A stretch of 64,000 nt of DNA. Source: Leifsonia sp. TF02-11. GTDB lineage: Bacteria > Actinomycetota > Actinomycetes > Actinomycetales > Microbacteriaceae. Positions 17,821 through 26,646 of the stretch are shown here, one piece after another. Position 1 is the first letter of the stretch. Each line of letters opens with the position of its first letter. The notes below the pieces were generated by a model. That model saw only the letters and a program-made list of their open reading frames with translations, was not told where the DNA came from and did no database searches. The translations under genes were made by a program, and so were the position numbers. Location: contig NZ_JAGEKP010000007.1 of assembly GCF_017565305.1 (NCBI RefSeq), forward strand, positions 124,001 through 188,000, read 5' to 3'.

Positions 17821-19448
17821 GCGCGCTCCTTGAAGTCGCCGACCTGCGCGTCCGCTATCGCACGGGCGGGACCGACATGGAGGCTGTGAGGGGAATCGGG
17901 TTCGAGGTCGCGGCGGGTGAGAGGGTCGCTGTGGTCGGCGAGTCCGGCTCCGGCAAGTCCACCACCGCGGCGGCGGTCGTCCGGCTGCTCGCGGCGAACG
18001 CCTCCGTCTCCGGGACCATCCGTTTCGCGGGGGAGGACCTCACCTCGCTCGGCGATCGCGCGTTCCGCGCACTGCTCGGCCGACGGATCGGCTACGTCCC
18101 GCAAGACCCGACCGTCTCGCTGAACCCCGTCACGACGATCGGGCAGCAGGTCGCGGAGGTCCTCAGCATCCACCGGCTGGCGGACCGGCGCGCGGCGCAC
18201 GTGCACGCGGTCGACGCGCTGGAGCGCGCGGGGATCGACCGGCCGGCCGAGCGGGCGCGGCAGTACCCGCACCAACTGTCGGGAGGTCAACGCCAGCGCG
18301 TGCTCATCGCCATCGCCCTGGCCGCCCGGCCCGAACTGGTGATCGCGGACGAGCCGACCAGCGCCCTCGACGTCACCGTCCAGCGGCGGATCCTCGATCA
18401 CCTGGACGACCTGACGGCCGATGTCGGGGCCTCCACTCTGCTCATCACGCACGACCTCGGAATCGCCGCCGATCGCGCCGATCGCATCCTCGTGCTGTCC
18501 GGCGGGGAACTGGTCGAGTCGGGCACCCCCGACCGGGTGCTCGGCTCGCCCGAGCATCCATACACGCGGGCGCTGCTCGCCGCCGCGCCCAGCCTGAACA
18601 CCTCGGGCGGAACGTTCCTCACGCGTGCGCGCGCCGGACGCCCAGAGCAGGCCGAGGAGATCGCCGCGAAGCCGCTGCTCGTGGCGACCGGGCTGGTCAA
18701 GGACTTCGGTCCGGACCGTGCGGTGGACGACGTGAGCATCGCGGTCCACCGGGGCCGGACCCTCGCCCTCGTCGGCGAGTCCGGCTCAGGGAAGACCACG
18801 ACCTCCCGATTGATCCTCCGGCTCGACGACCCGACCGCCGGCCGGATCGTCTTCGACGGCGACGACATCACGACCGTTCGCGGCGCCGCTCTGCGGAGGC
18901 TGAGGAGCCGCCTCCAGGTCGTGCACCAGAATCCGTACGCGTCGCTGAACCCGCGGCTCCGTGTCGCCGACCTGGTGGCGGAGCCCCTGCACTCCCAGCG
19001 CATCGGCACCCGGCGCGAGCGCGACGCCCGGGCCCGCCTGCTGCTGGACCAGGTCGGCCTGCCCTCCGATTCGGCCGAGCGCCGCCCCGCCGAGCTCTCC
19101 GGAGGCCAGCGGCAGCGGGTCGCGATCGCCCGCGCCCTCGCGATCCGCCCCGACCTGGTGGTGCTGGACGAACCCGTGTCGGCGCTGGACGTGCGCGTGC
19201 AGGCCCAGGTGCTCGACCTGCTCGCGACGCTGCAGGCCGAGCTCGGGGTCGCCTACCTCTTCATCAGCCACGACCTCGCCGTCGTGCGCCAGGTGTCCGA
19301 CGACGTCGCCGTGCTCCGCGACGGCCGCGTCGTCGAGACCGGGACCGTCGACGACGTCTTCGGCGCCCCGACCCACCCGTACACCCGCGACCTGCTGGAC
19401 GCCATCCCCGGTCGCGGCACACCCCTCACCCCAAGGAGAACAGCATGA
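17817..19448 (+). CDS. Peptide-type ABC transporter ATPase, DppD-DppF fusion
   Basis: A 543-residue protein with two complete ABC modules. First half: Walker A GESGSGKST (near residue 41), signature LSGGQRQRVLIAIAL, Walker [14 protein letters not shown]. Second half: Walker A GESGSGKTT (near 320), signature [15 protein letters not shown], Walker B LVVLDEPVSALDV. Each half carries the oligopeptide C-terminal extension (SPEHPYTRALLAAAPSL; PTHPYTRDLLDAIP). Such fusions replace the usual separate DppD and DppF. The ATG overlaps the DppC-type stop, and its stop overlaps the binding-protein start (ATGA). Confidence 0.93.
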   Translation: MSALLEVADLRVRYRTGGTDMEAVRGIGFEVAAGERVAVVGESGSGKSTTAAAVVRLLAANASVSGTIRFAGEDLTSLGDRAFRALLGRRIGYVPQDPTVSLNPVTTIGQQVAEVLSIHRLADRRAAHVHAVDALERAGIDRPAERARQYPHQLSGGQRQRVLIAIALAARPELVIADEPTSALDVTVQRRILDHLDDLTADVGASTLLITHDLGIAADRADRILVLSGGELVESGTPDRVLGSPEHPYTRALLAAAPSLNTSGGTFLTRARAGRPEQAEEIAAKPLLVATGLVKDFGPDRAVDDVSIAVHRGRTLALVGESGSGKTTTSRLILRLDDPTAGRIVFDGDDITTVRGAALRRLRSRLQVVHQNPYASLNPRLRVADLVAEPLHSQRIGTRRERDARARLLLDQVGLPSDSAERRPAELSGGQRQRVAIARALAIRPDLVVLDEPVSALDVRVQAQVLDLLATLQAELGVAYLFISHDLAVVRQVSDDVAVLRDGRVVETGTVDDVFGAPTHPYTRDLLDAIPGRGTPLTPRRTA

Positions 19449-21082
19449 CGACCACCCTCACCCGGCGCATCGTCGCCGGGATCGCCACTGCGGCAGCAGC
19501 GGCGCTCGTCCTCAGCGCGTGCGCCGCACACGCCGGCACCGCCTCGAGCACCGGCTCCGCGAGACCGGTCGATGGCGGCGATCTCACCTTCGCGCTGGCC
19601 AACGATCCGATCACGCTCAACCCAACCGCCCTCGGCAGCGGCAACGACACCCTCTACATCGAGCGCCAGCTCTTCGAGTCGCTCACCGAGCAGGACCCGA
19701 AGACCGGCAAGATCATCCCGGGGCTCGCGACCACGTGGAAGGCGAACGCGGACGCGACGCAGTTCACCTTCACGTTGCGCAAGGGTGTGACCTTCTCGGA
19801 CGGCACACCGCTGACCGCCGCGGTGGTGAAGGCCAATTTCGACGATATCGTCGCCAACGCCACGAAGGCGGTCAACGCGGTCACTGCGCTCCCCAACTAC
19901 GCGGGCACCACCGTCCTGGACGACTCGACCGCCACCGTGTCCTTCAGCAAGCCGAACGGCGCGTTCCCGCAGGCGGCCTCCGCCGTCGCGCTCGCGCTGC
20001 TGTCGCCGAAGTCGCTGGCGATCCCGTTCGATGACCGGGCCACCGGGAAGGGCCTCAGCGGAACCGGTCCGTTCACACTCGAGAGCTACACGAAGAACAC
20101 CTCGGTCGTGCTGAAGAAGCGCCACGGCTACAGCTGGGCACCGGAGGACTACAGCAACCGAGCGGCCGCACACCTCGACACGGTCACGTTCACAATCGTC
20201 CCGGAGGCGGGCGTGCGAACCGGAGGCCTGACGTCGAAGCAGTTCGATGCCGTCGGCGGCGTTCTGCCGCAGGACATCGCCACGCTCAGGACCAGCAAGA
20301 CCGGCCTCGTCATCCGCCCGAACCCCGGGATCGCGTTCGGCCTGACCACCTACGCCAAGCCCGGAACGATTCTGAGCGACGAGAAGGTCCGCACGGCGCT
20401 GCTGACGGCGATCGACCGCACCGCGATCCAGCAGTCGGCCCTGACCTCCGACTTCAAGGTGGCGACGAGCGTCCTCGCCGCCAACACCCCTGGCTGGGTC
20501 GACCTGAGCAAGCAGCTCACCAGAGACCCCAAGGCGTCGGCGAAACTGCTCGACGACGACGGCTGGAAAAAGGGCGCCGACGGTATCCGCGAGAAGGACG
20601 GCAAGCGCCTCAGCCTCAAACTCGGCTACATCGCCAACTTCAACCCGAACCAGTCCATCGTCGAGCTCATCCAGCAACAGCTGAAGCAGCTGGGCATCGA
20701 GGTGACCGTGTGGACGGGCACGGTTCCGCAGTACCTCGCACAGTCGAGCGCCGGCGCGTTCGACCTCGCGTACGGCAACCTGTCCCGTGCCGACGGGGAC
20801 GTGCTGCGCACCCAGTTCCTGAGCACCCTCCCGTCGAACACACCGAAGGGCTACACGGACCCCGAGCTGAACCAGCTGCTGCTGGACCAGCTCGCCACAC
20901 CGGACCAGGACAAGCGCAACACCATCGCCCAGAAGGCCGGCGAGCGCATCATCGACCTGGCCTACTACATCCCGGTCGTCGAGCTGACCACCATCCTGGG
21001 CACAGCGCAGAACGTACATGGAATCGTGCTCGGTGCGGACTCGCGGCTCGGATCCCTCGTCGACGCGTACAAGACGAAGTAG
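19445..21082 (+). CDS. Peptide-type ABC transporter substrate-binding lipoprotein (SBP family 5)
   Basis: A 545-residue family-5 solute-binding lipoprotein. Seen: signal peptide ending in LVLSAC (lipidated C26), GGDLTFALANDPITLNPT, the family motif ERQLFESLTEQDPKTGKI, then LRKGVTFSDGTPLTAAVVKA and GTGPFTLESYTKN. Normal length. An AAGGAGAA ribosome site lies inside the end of the ATPase gene. Feeds the 15947-19448 transporter. Binding proteins of this family carry peptides, nickel, glutathione or other solutes; context favours an organosulfur ligand. Confidence 0.92.
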   Translation: MTTTLTRRIVAGIATAAAAALVLSACAAHAGTASSTGSARPVDGGDLTFALANDPITLNPTALGSGNDTLYIERQLFESLTEQDPKTGKIIPGLATTWKANADATQFTFTLRKGVTFSDGTPLTAAVVKANFDDIVANATKAVNAVTALPNYAGTTVLDDSTATVSFSKPNGAFPQAASAVALALLSPKSLAIPFDDRATGKGLSGTGPFTLESYTKNTSVVLKKRHGYSWAPEDYSNRAAAHLDTVTFTIVPEAGVRTGGLTSKQFDAVGGVLPQDIATLRTSKTGLVIRPNPGIAFGLTTYAKPGTILSDEKVRTALLTAIDRTAIQQSALTSDFKVATSVLAANTPGWVDLSKQLTRDPKASAKLLDDDGWKKGADGIREKDGKRLSLKLGYIANFNPNQSIVELIQQQLKQLGIEVTVWTGTVPQYLAQSSAGAFDLAYGNLSRADGDVLRTQFLSTLPSNTPKGYTDPELNQLLLDQLATPDQDKRNTIAQKAGERIIDLAYYIPVVELTTILGTAQNVHGIVLGADSRLGSLVDAYKTK

Positions 21083-21092
21083 GAGTGGCTGC

Positions 21093-22208
21093 ATGAAGGT
21101 CATCGGACTCGACCTGATCGCCAACGCGGCCGGGGGAGTGGGGCGTGCTGCCCCCTCCCCGCGGGAGCGGCTGGCCGAGGTGGTGGCGAACGCCCGCCTG
21201 TTCGAGGAGCTGGGCTTCGACGGGTTCGCCGTCGGCGAGCGGCATCACGCGCCGTTCCTCTCCAGCTCGCCTACGGTGCTGCTCGGTCATCTGGCGGCTG
21301 TCACCTCGCGCATCCGGCTGTTCACCGGCGTGACCCTTCTCTCGGTGCTGGACCCCGTGCGGGTGGCGGAGGACTACGCCACGATCGACCACCTCTCGGG
21401 CGGAAGACTCGAACTGATCATCGGCAAGGGCAACGGCCCGGAGCAGGCCGAGCTCTTCGGCATCGAGCGCACCGAGGCCTGGGAGACGCTGCGCGAGAAC
21501 TACTCGCTGCTGCGTCGGCTGTGGTCGTCGCGCTCGGTCGACTGGGACCCGCCCATCGACGCTCCCGGCATCCGACACTCGCCGCTGCGTGGAGCGGACG
21601 TGCAGCCCAGGCCGCTGCAGTCGCGCATCCGGATCTGGCACGGGTCGGCGACCTCGCCGGCGTCGGTGGAGCTCGCTGCGCGGGGCGGCGATCCGATCTT
21701 CTCCGCGAACGCGATGAACCCCATCGAGCAGTACGCCGCGCTGGTCCGCCGCTACCGCGAGGTGTGGGCCGAGACCGGGCGGGACCCGGCTGACGCTACC
21801 GTCGGTGCGGGCCACGTCCTGCACGTGGCCCGCACCTCCCAGCAGGCCAGAGAGGAGTACCGGCCCGCGTACGAGGCATTCGTCGCTGCGGTGTCGAAGG
21901 CCGACCATTCCCTTCCCGGCACCCGCACCGACTACGCGGACTACGACGACTATGTCGCGCGTTCGTCCGCCCTGATCGGGAGCCCGCAGGAAGTGCTCGA
22001 CAAGCTCGCCCGGTATCACGAGGCGTTCGGGCACACCACGATCTCCATCGGCGGCCATCCCGGCCAGCTGAAGCGCACGGCCTGGGTGGACAGCCTGGAA
22101 CTCTTCCGATCGGACGTGCGCCCGGCGGCGGACGCCATCATCGGCGACCCGGAATGGCCCGTGTCCGATGCCGAGACGAGGGCCGTCGCCGAGGCGGTGC
22201 CCGCATGA
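21093..22208 (+). CDS. LLM-class flavin-dependent oxidoreductase (luciferase-like, alkanal type)
   Basis: A 371-residue luciferase-like protein of the plain bacterial-luciferase branch. Seen: ELGFDGFAVGERHHAPFL near residue 40, TSRIRLFTGVTLLSVLDP, HLSGGRLELIIGKGNGPEQ (about 105-123) where the NtaA group would have GRAAWNVVT, and a C-terminal FGHTTISIGGHPG. ATG 21093 lies after AGGAG, 10 bases past the binding-protein stop, so it is in the transporter operon. Its stop overlaps the next LLM gene (ATGA). The two may act as a pair on the imported compound. Confidence 0.87.
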   Translation: MKVIGLDLIANAAGGVGRAAPSPRERLAEVVANARLFEELGFDGFAVGERHHAPFLSSSPTVLLGHLAAVTSRIRLFTGVTLLSVLDPVRVAEDYATIDHLSGGRLELIIGKGNGPEQAELFGIERTEAWETLRENYSLLRRLWSSRSVDWDPPIDAPGIRHSPLRGADVQPRPLQSRIRIWHGSATSPASVELAARGGDPIFSANAMNPIEQYAALVRRYREVWAETGRDPADATVGAGHVLHVARTSQQAREEYRPAYEAFVAAVSKADHSLPGTRTDYADYDDYVARSSALIGSPQEVLDKLARYHEAFGHTTISIGGHPGQLKRTAWVDSLELFRSDVRPAADAIIGDPEWPVSDAETRAVAEAVPA

Positions 22209-23254
22209 CCCGGCTCACCCGCCTGCACTTCCTCACGCCGGGCAACTACCCCGACGACCGCCCGGCGGAGGGACTGGAGAACACCCTGCGGCTGATCGAG
22301 GTGGGCGAGCGCCTGGGCTACGACGGAGCCTGGGTGCGACAGCGCCATCTCGAGCACGGCATCTCGTCGGCCGCGGTCTTCCTCGGCGCCGCGACCCAAC
22401 GGACCTCGACGATCGAGCTCGGCACCGCCGTCATCCCCATCGGCTACGAGAGCCCGTTCCGGCTCGGCGAAGACCTCGCCACCGCCGACGTGCTCTCGGG
22501 AGGCCGGGTCGCGATCGGGCTGAGCGCCGGTACTCCGCCGCACGCGGAGCTCATCGGCGACCGGGTGTTCGACGGGGACTGGCGTGAGTACGACCTCTCG
22601 TACGGCCGCATCGAGCGGTTGCTGGCCGACCTTTCCGGCGAGTTCATCGGCGACGAGGACACCGTCATCCACTCGCCGGGCAACGTGCAGCGCCCCCGGC
22701 TGCAGCCGCACAGCCCCGGGCTCGACCGTCGCGTCTGGTACGGGGGCGGCAGCAAGGCGTCCATCCGCTGGGCGGCGACGCACGGACTGCACCTGCTGAC
22801 CGGCAACGTCATCTCGGGCGAGGGCACCGACGACTTCGTGGAGGCCCAGCGCGCGCTGATCGCCCTGCACCGGTCGCTGACCACGCGGCCCGATGACCTG
22901 CGGGTGGCGTTCGGACGCGTGCTCCTTCCCACCGACAACGCCGATCGGACGACACGGAAGAAGTATCGGGAGTACGTGCGCGAGCGTGATGCGCGGTTGG
23001 GGGTCGCACACGGTCCCCGGCGGACCCTGTTCGCTCCCGACGTGGTCGGGTCTGCGGACGAGATCGCCGAACGGCTGGCGGAGGATGCCGCGTTCGCGGA
23101 CGTGTCCGAGCTGCGCCTGGAGCTGCCGTACGAATTCGAGGAAGCGGATTACGAGCAGGTGCTGCACGACACCATCGAGCTCATCGCTCCACGGTTCGGC
23201 TACGTGTCCGGCAGCGGACGCGCCGAGGCGACGGAGTCTCAGACCGTCGCGTAG
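22205..23254 (+). CDS. LLM-class flavin-dependent oxidoreductase
   Basis: A 349-residue luciferase-like protein. Seen: HFLTPGNYPDDRPAEGLENT at the N-terminus, LGYDGAWVRQRHLEHGISS, STIELGTAVIPIGYESPFRL and DVLSGGRVAIGLSAGTPPH (about 95-113). ATG overlaps the previous LLM stop, giving a coupled pair at the end of the peptide-transporter operon. Its 3' end overlaps the convergent ATP-grasp gene by 16 bases. Substrate unknown. Confidence 0.87.
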   Translation: MTRLTRLHFLTPGNYPDDRPAEGLENTLRLIEVGERLGYDGAWVRQRHLEHGISSAAVFLGAATQRTSTIELGTAVIPIGYESPFRLGEDLATADVLSGGRVAIGLSAGTPPHAELIGDRVFDGDWREYDLSYGRIERLLADLSGEFIGDEDTVIHSPGNVQRPRLQPHSPGLDRRVWYGGGSKASIRWAATHGLHLLTGNVISGEGTDDFVEAQRALIALHRSLTTRPDDLRVAFGRVLLPTDNADRTTRKKYREYVRERDARLGVAHGPRRTLFAPDVVGSADEIAERLAEDAAFADVSELRLELPYEFEEADYEQVLHDTIELIAPRFGYVSGSGRAEATESQTVA

Positions 23255-24216
23255 AGCGCCGAGAGCTCCTGCCCGAGGAACCGCGCGATCGCTCGCGGAC
23301 CGGAGGCGGGGGCCACGGCCTCCACGCCGGCGTTGTAGTTCGTGTTGGTGTTCACGTCGTAGGTGACCGCACGCCCGTCGGCCGTCTCGATGAACTCGAT
23401 TCCGGCGACCTCGATGCCGTGCCGACGGGTGAAGTCGACGTACTGCGCGACCAGGGGATGGTCGAAGTTCTCGCGCAGCCGGAACAGCTGCTGACCGGGC
23501 TCCGGCGCGATGGTCGCCCCGGGCGGGGTGAGGAGCGCCCCGGTCTCAGGGTCGATCGCGCAGGCGTCGGCCGGGCATAGCTGATACCCGCCGCGGGCCG
23601 TGTCGGCGGAGACCGCGTAGACGAGCTCATGGTCGACGATCTCCACGCGGGTGATGGTCGGTTCGGCGGCGACCAGGAGCTCCTGGAGCAGGGTGATGCC
23701 GTCCTCCGGCTCGTCCAGCTCGCCCGCCGCGACGGCCGTGGCGAGTTCGTCGGCCGAGTCGAACCGGCGCACGCTGATGCCCTTGCCGCCCTGGTTGTGC
23801 TTGATCACGAACGGGACGGCGAAGTCCTGTGCGGCCGAGGGGAGGTTGTGCGTGCCGATCACCGCGACGGTGCGTGGCGTGTCGATCCCCGCAGCGCGGA
23901 GCGCGGTCAGCTGGGCGACCTTGCTCATCTCCAGCTCGATCACGCTGCGCCCGTTGACTGTCCGGCGTCCGTGCGACTCCAGCCACGAGAGCACGCTGCG
24001 GGCGTAGTCCTTCGACCGGGTGTGCCCACGGGTATGCGAGGAGGCGCTGATCCGCGACCAGAACACCCCCTCCGGCGGCGCGACGTCGAGGTCGAGCACG
24101 CCGTCGACGAGCAGCCACTCGACCAGCGGGACGCCTTCGGCTTCGAAGGCTTCCCGGAACGGTCCGAACCAGTCCGGGTTCTCGTGCAGCGCGTAGACGG
24201 CGGGCGCGGTGGTCAT
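23239..24216 (-). CDS. ATP-grasp domain ligase (RimK/glutathione-synthetase-like)
   Basis: A 325-residue protein with the ATP-grasp fold. Seen: an N-terminal pre-ATP-grasp region (ALHENPDWFGPFREAFEAEG), SRISASSHTRGHTRSKDYA, the ATP-binding PFVIKHNQGGKGISVRRFDS (about 145-164), and the metal site near the C-terminus IEFIETADGRAVTYDVNTNT. Ligases of this kind join a carboxylate to an amine or thiol. ATG 24216 overlaps the stop of the M20 gene, so it ends a minus-strand operon of three LLM enzymes and an amidohydrolase. The B. subtilis 2-succinocysteine operons do not have this gene, so it may mark a different substrate; that is inference. Confidence 0.83.
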   Translation of the reverse strand: MTTAPAVYALHENPDWFGPFREAFEAEGVPLVEWLLVDGVLDLDVAPPEGVFWSRISASSHTRGHTRSKDYARSVLSWLESHGRRTVNGRSVIELEMSKVAQLTALRAAGIDTPRTVAVIGTHNLPSAAQDFAVPFVIKHNQGGKGISVRRFDSADELATAVAAGELDEPEDGITLLQELLVAAEPTITRVEIVDHELVYAVSADTARGGYQLCPADACAIDPETGALLTPPGATIAPEPGQQLFRLRENFDHPLVAQYVDFTRRHGIEVAGIEFIETADGRAVTYDVNTNTNYNAGVEAVAPASGPRAIARFLGQELSALYATV

Positions 24217-25547
24217 GAGAAGTACCCTTCCACATCGATGGGGCCGCCCGCGGCGGCGAAGTCTGCGGCGGCCGCAGCGCGGAGCTCCGGGTCGGTCAGG
24301 AAGTCGAGCGCCGTCAGCGCCAGGCCGTGCGCGGCGTCGACGGCCGCCCGGTCCCCGGCCTCTGATGCGGCGTACCGAGCGAATTCCTCCGTGTGCAGAG
24401 CGACATCGGGAGGGCTCACCGCGATGACCGGATGGATGCCGGGGATGCGGACGCTGACATTGCCGAAGTCGGTCGAGGCAGCGAGCTCGCTCGGGACGAC
24501 ATCCCGGGTGAGCACGCGTCGTCCGACCTGCTGCTGGTGCACGGCCCAGCGTTCGGTGAGGGGGCGGTTGAACCGGGTCGGCAGCGTGGACGGCTGGGGA
24601 TCCCACTCCAGTCGGACCCCGGTGCCCGTCGCGAGAGCGACCCCGTCCGAGATCTCGCGCAGTCGTGTGCTCAGCTCCCGCAGCGTGGCTGCTTCGCGCG
24701 AGCGGAGGTAGTACTCGAGCGTCGCGCCGGCGGGGACGATGCTCGGGCGGTCGCCGCCGTGGATCACGATGCCGTGGACGCGGTCGCCGGGCGGCAGGTG
24801 CTGCCGCAGCTGGGCGACCGCCTGGTAGTGCAGGTTCGCGGCGTCCAATGCGTTCCGGCCCATGAACGGTGTGGCCGAGGCGTGAGCCGCGACGCCGGTG
24901 TAGTGAACCCGGAGGATCCGCCGGCCGATGAACGGGTGATCGGCGACGTCGTAGCCGAACGGATGCGCCATGATCGCCGCGTCCAGGCCGTCGAACGCAC
25001 CGGCCCTGGCCAGCAGCTCCTTGCCGCTGTTGCCCTCCTCGGCCGGAGTGCCCAGCAGGACCACCCGGCCATCGAGCCGGTCGGCGACCGAGGCGACCGC
25101 GAGGAAGGCGCCGACCGCGCTCGCCGCGATGATGTTGTGACCGCACCCGTGGCCGATCACCGGGAGGGCGTCGTATTCCGCGAGCACGGCGATCGCAGGT
25201 CCGTCGTGACGCCCCGCTTCGGCGTGGACCGCGGTCGGCTGGCCGAAGACGCCGAGCCGCCCCTCCCGCCCCTCGGAGCGGATCGCCTCGACGACGGCGG
25301 CGGCCGAGCGGTGCTCCTGGAATGCTTCCTCGGGAGTTGCGAAGATCCGCCGCGACAGGGCGGCGATCGTCCGTGACCGTTCCCGGACCGCCGTCGCCAC
25401 CGCGGCGGCGAGCTCTGCCGGCGCGCCCCGGTGGGGCGAGGTCAGCGGCTCGGCACGTGCGGCACGTTCGGCCGTCCGGTCGCGCAGCGCATCCAGGTAG
25501 GTGCTGCTCGGTTCGGTCGGCCGCGAGAGGTCGCGCAGGTCAGTCAC
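24213..25547 (-). CDS. M20-family amidohydrolase (SndA/ACY1L2-like deacylase)
   Basis: A 444-residue zinc-type amidohydrolase. Seen: LAEYDALPVIGHGCGHN with the metal-binding Asp/His/Cys pattern of AbgB-like M20 proteins (about residue 120-136), GTPAEEGNSGKEL with the catalytic glutamates, HPFGYDVADHP, AHASATPFMGRNALDAA (dimerisation domain) and ASTDFGNVSVRIPGIHP. These enzymes remove N-acyl groups from amino acids. In a monooxygenase operon this fits the N-deacetylation step done by SndA/SndB in B. subtilis, releasing cysteine. ATG 25547 lies inside the upstream LLM gene (8-base overlap). Confidence 0.87.
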   Translation of the reverse strand: MTDLRDLSRPTEPSSTYLDALRDRTAERAARAEPLTSPHRGAPAELAAAVATAVRERSRTIAALSRRIFATPEEAFQEHRSAAAVVEAIRSEGREGRLGVFGQPTAVHAEAGRHDGPAIAVLAEYDALPVIGHGCGHNIIAASAVGAFLAVASVADRLDGRVVLLGTPAEEGNSGKELLARAGAFDGLDAAIMAHPFGYDVADHPFIGRRILRVHYTGVAAHASATPFMGRNALDAANLHYQAVAQLRQHLPPGDRVHGIVIHGGDRPSIVPAGATLEYYLRSREAATLRELSTRLREISDGVALATGTGVRLEWDPQPSTLPTRFNRPLTERWAVHQQQVGRRVLTRDVVPSELAASTDFGNVSVRIPGIHPVIAVSPPDVALHTEEFARYAASEAGDRAAVDAAHGLALTALDFLTDPELRAAAAADFAAAGGPIDVEGYFS

Positions 25548-26646
25548 TCCACTCCTGCGCGATCGCCTCGAAGCTCGAGGCTCGGTCCTCGGGATCGTGG
25601 GTGATGGTCGTCAGCACGAGTTCATCGGCGCCCGTCGCGCGCTGGAGCGTCGTCAGGCGGGCGACCACCTCGGCAGGCGTTCCCACGAACTGCGTGCGCA
25701 CCCGGTCGTCGACCAGACGGCGCTCGGCGTCGGTCCAGTCCAGCGCCGCTGCTTCGGCCGGCGACGGGTAGGGGATGGCTCCGAGCCCGCTGCGGATGCT
25801 GCGCACCCACGCGGGATAACCCGCCGCGAGCTCGTGCGCGCGGGCGGTCGTGGGCGCTGCGACGACGTCGGCCGACACGATCACGTGGGGTTGCTCGAGG
25901 CGTTCGGACGGTGTGAAACTGCGCCGGTACTCGTCGACCGACACGAGCACGCCGGACGGGGCGCTGTGGTAATTGGCGGCGAACGGGAGCCCGAGCCGGC
26001 CCGCGAGTCGTGCCGTGAGCGTGCCACTGCCGAACAGCCGCAGTTCCGGTACAGCACCGGCCGGCGTCGTGCCGAGCCCCACGCGTTCCTCTCCCGATCC
26101 GACGCCGTCGGCGAGGAGCGCGACGATCGTCTCGACTTGGTCCGCGAAGTCGGCTCCGCCTTCGCCGCGGACGAGCAGCCGGGCCAGGGTCTTGAACTTC
26201 GGTGCATCGAAGACCTGCTGGAACGAGAACGGCTCAGGGATCAGCAGTCCCTCCGGCGTCACGGTCTCCGGCGCATGGATCGGTCCGCTCGGACCGCCGC
26301 CCGCCAGCCCGGAGCGGCCGACGCCCAGGTCGATCCGCCCGGGGAAGGCCGTGGCGAGCAGGGCGAACTCCTCGGCGACGGTCGCCTCGGTGTGCCGGGG
26401 GCTCAGCTGCACGGCGGCCGAGCCGAGCCGGATCCGTTCGGTGACCGAGCCGGCCAGCGCGATGAGTACCGCAGGCGACGAGCCGATGACTCCCGGATTG
26501 AAGTGGTGCTCGGCGAACCAGTAGCGGTGGTACCCGGCGGCTTCAGCGCGGCGCACGAGGTCGAGGCTCGCCGACACGGCGCGAGCCGGAGTGCCGCCGC
26601 TCGAGACCGGGACCAGATCGAGGATGCCGAGCGGGATCCGGCTCAT
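25540..26646 (-). CDS. LLM-class flavin-dependent oxidoreductase, MsnO8 type
   Basis: A 368-residue protein of the MsnO8 (CmoO/YtmO-like) luciferase branch. Seen: the branch's start IPLGILDLVPVSSGGTP, AGYHRYWFAEHHFNPGV, IRLGSAAVQLSPRHT, and FPGRIDLGVGRSG. ATG 26646 matches the family start; the upstream open frame is not supported. Overlaps both neighbours (stop of the 26643 gene as ATGA; M20 gene by 8 bases). The set MsnO8-type plus NtaA-type LLM plus M20 deacylase is the same as CmoO-CmoJ-SndA in the B. subtilis ytm operon. Confidence 0.88.
   Translation of the reverse strand: MSRIPLGILDLVPVSSGGTPARAVSASLDLVRRAEAAGYHRYWFAEHHFNPGVIGSSPAVLIALAGSVTERIRLGSAAVQLSPRHTEATVAEEFALLATAFPGRIDLGVGRSGLAGGGPSGPIHAPETVTPEGLLIPEPFSFQQVFDAPKFKTLARLLVRGEGGADFADQVETIVALLADGVGSGEERVGLGTTPAGAVPELRLFGSGTLTARLAGRLGLPFAANYHSAPSGVLVSVDEYRRSFTPSERLEQPHVIVSADVVAAPTTARAHELAAGYPAWVRSIRSGLGAIPYPSPAEAAALDWTDAERRLVDDRVRTQFVGTPAEVVARLTTLQRATGADELVLTTITHDPEDRASSFEAIAQEWSD

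Noticed and set aside
23239-25146. A 635-codon continuous frame joining the ATP-grasp protein with an N-terminal extension.
   Set aside because: The upstream part is an out-of-frame reading of the M20 gene; the ATG at 24216 overlapping the M20 stop is the natural start.
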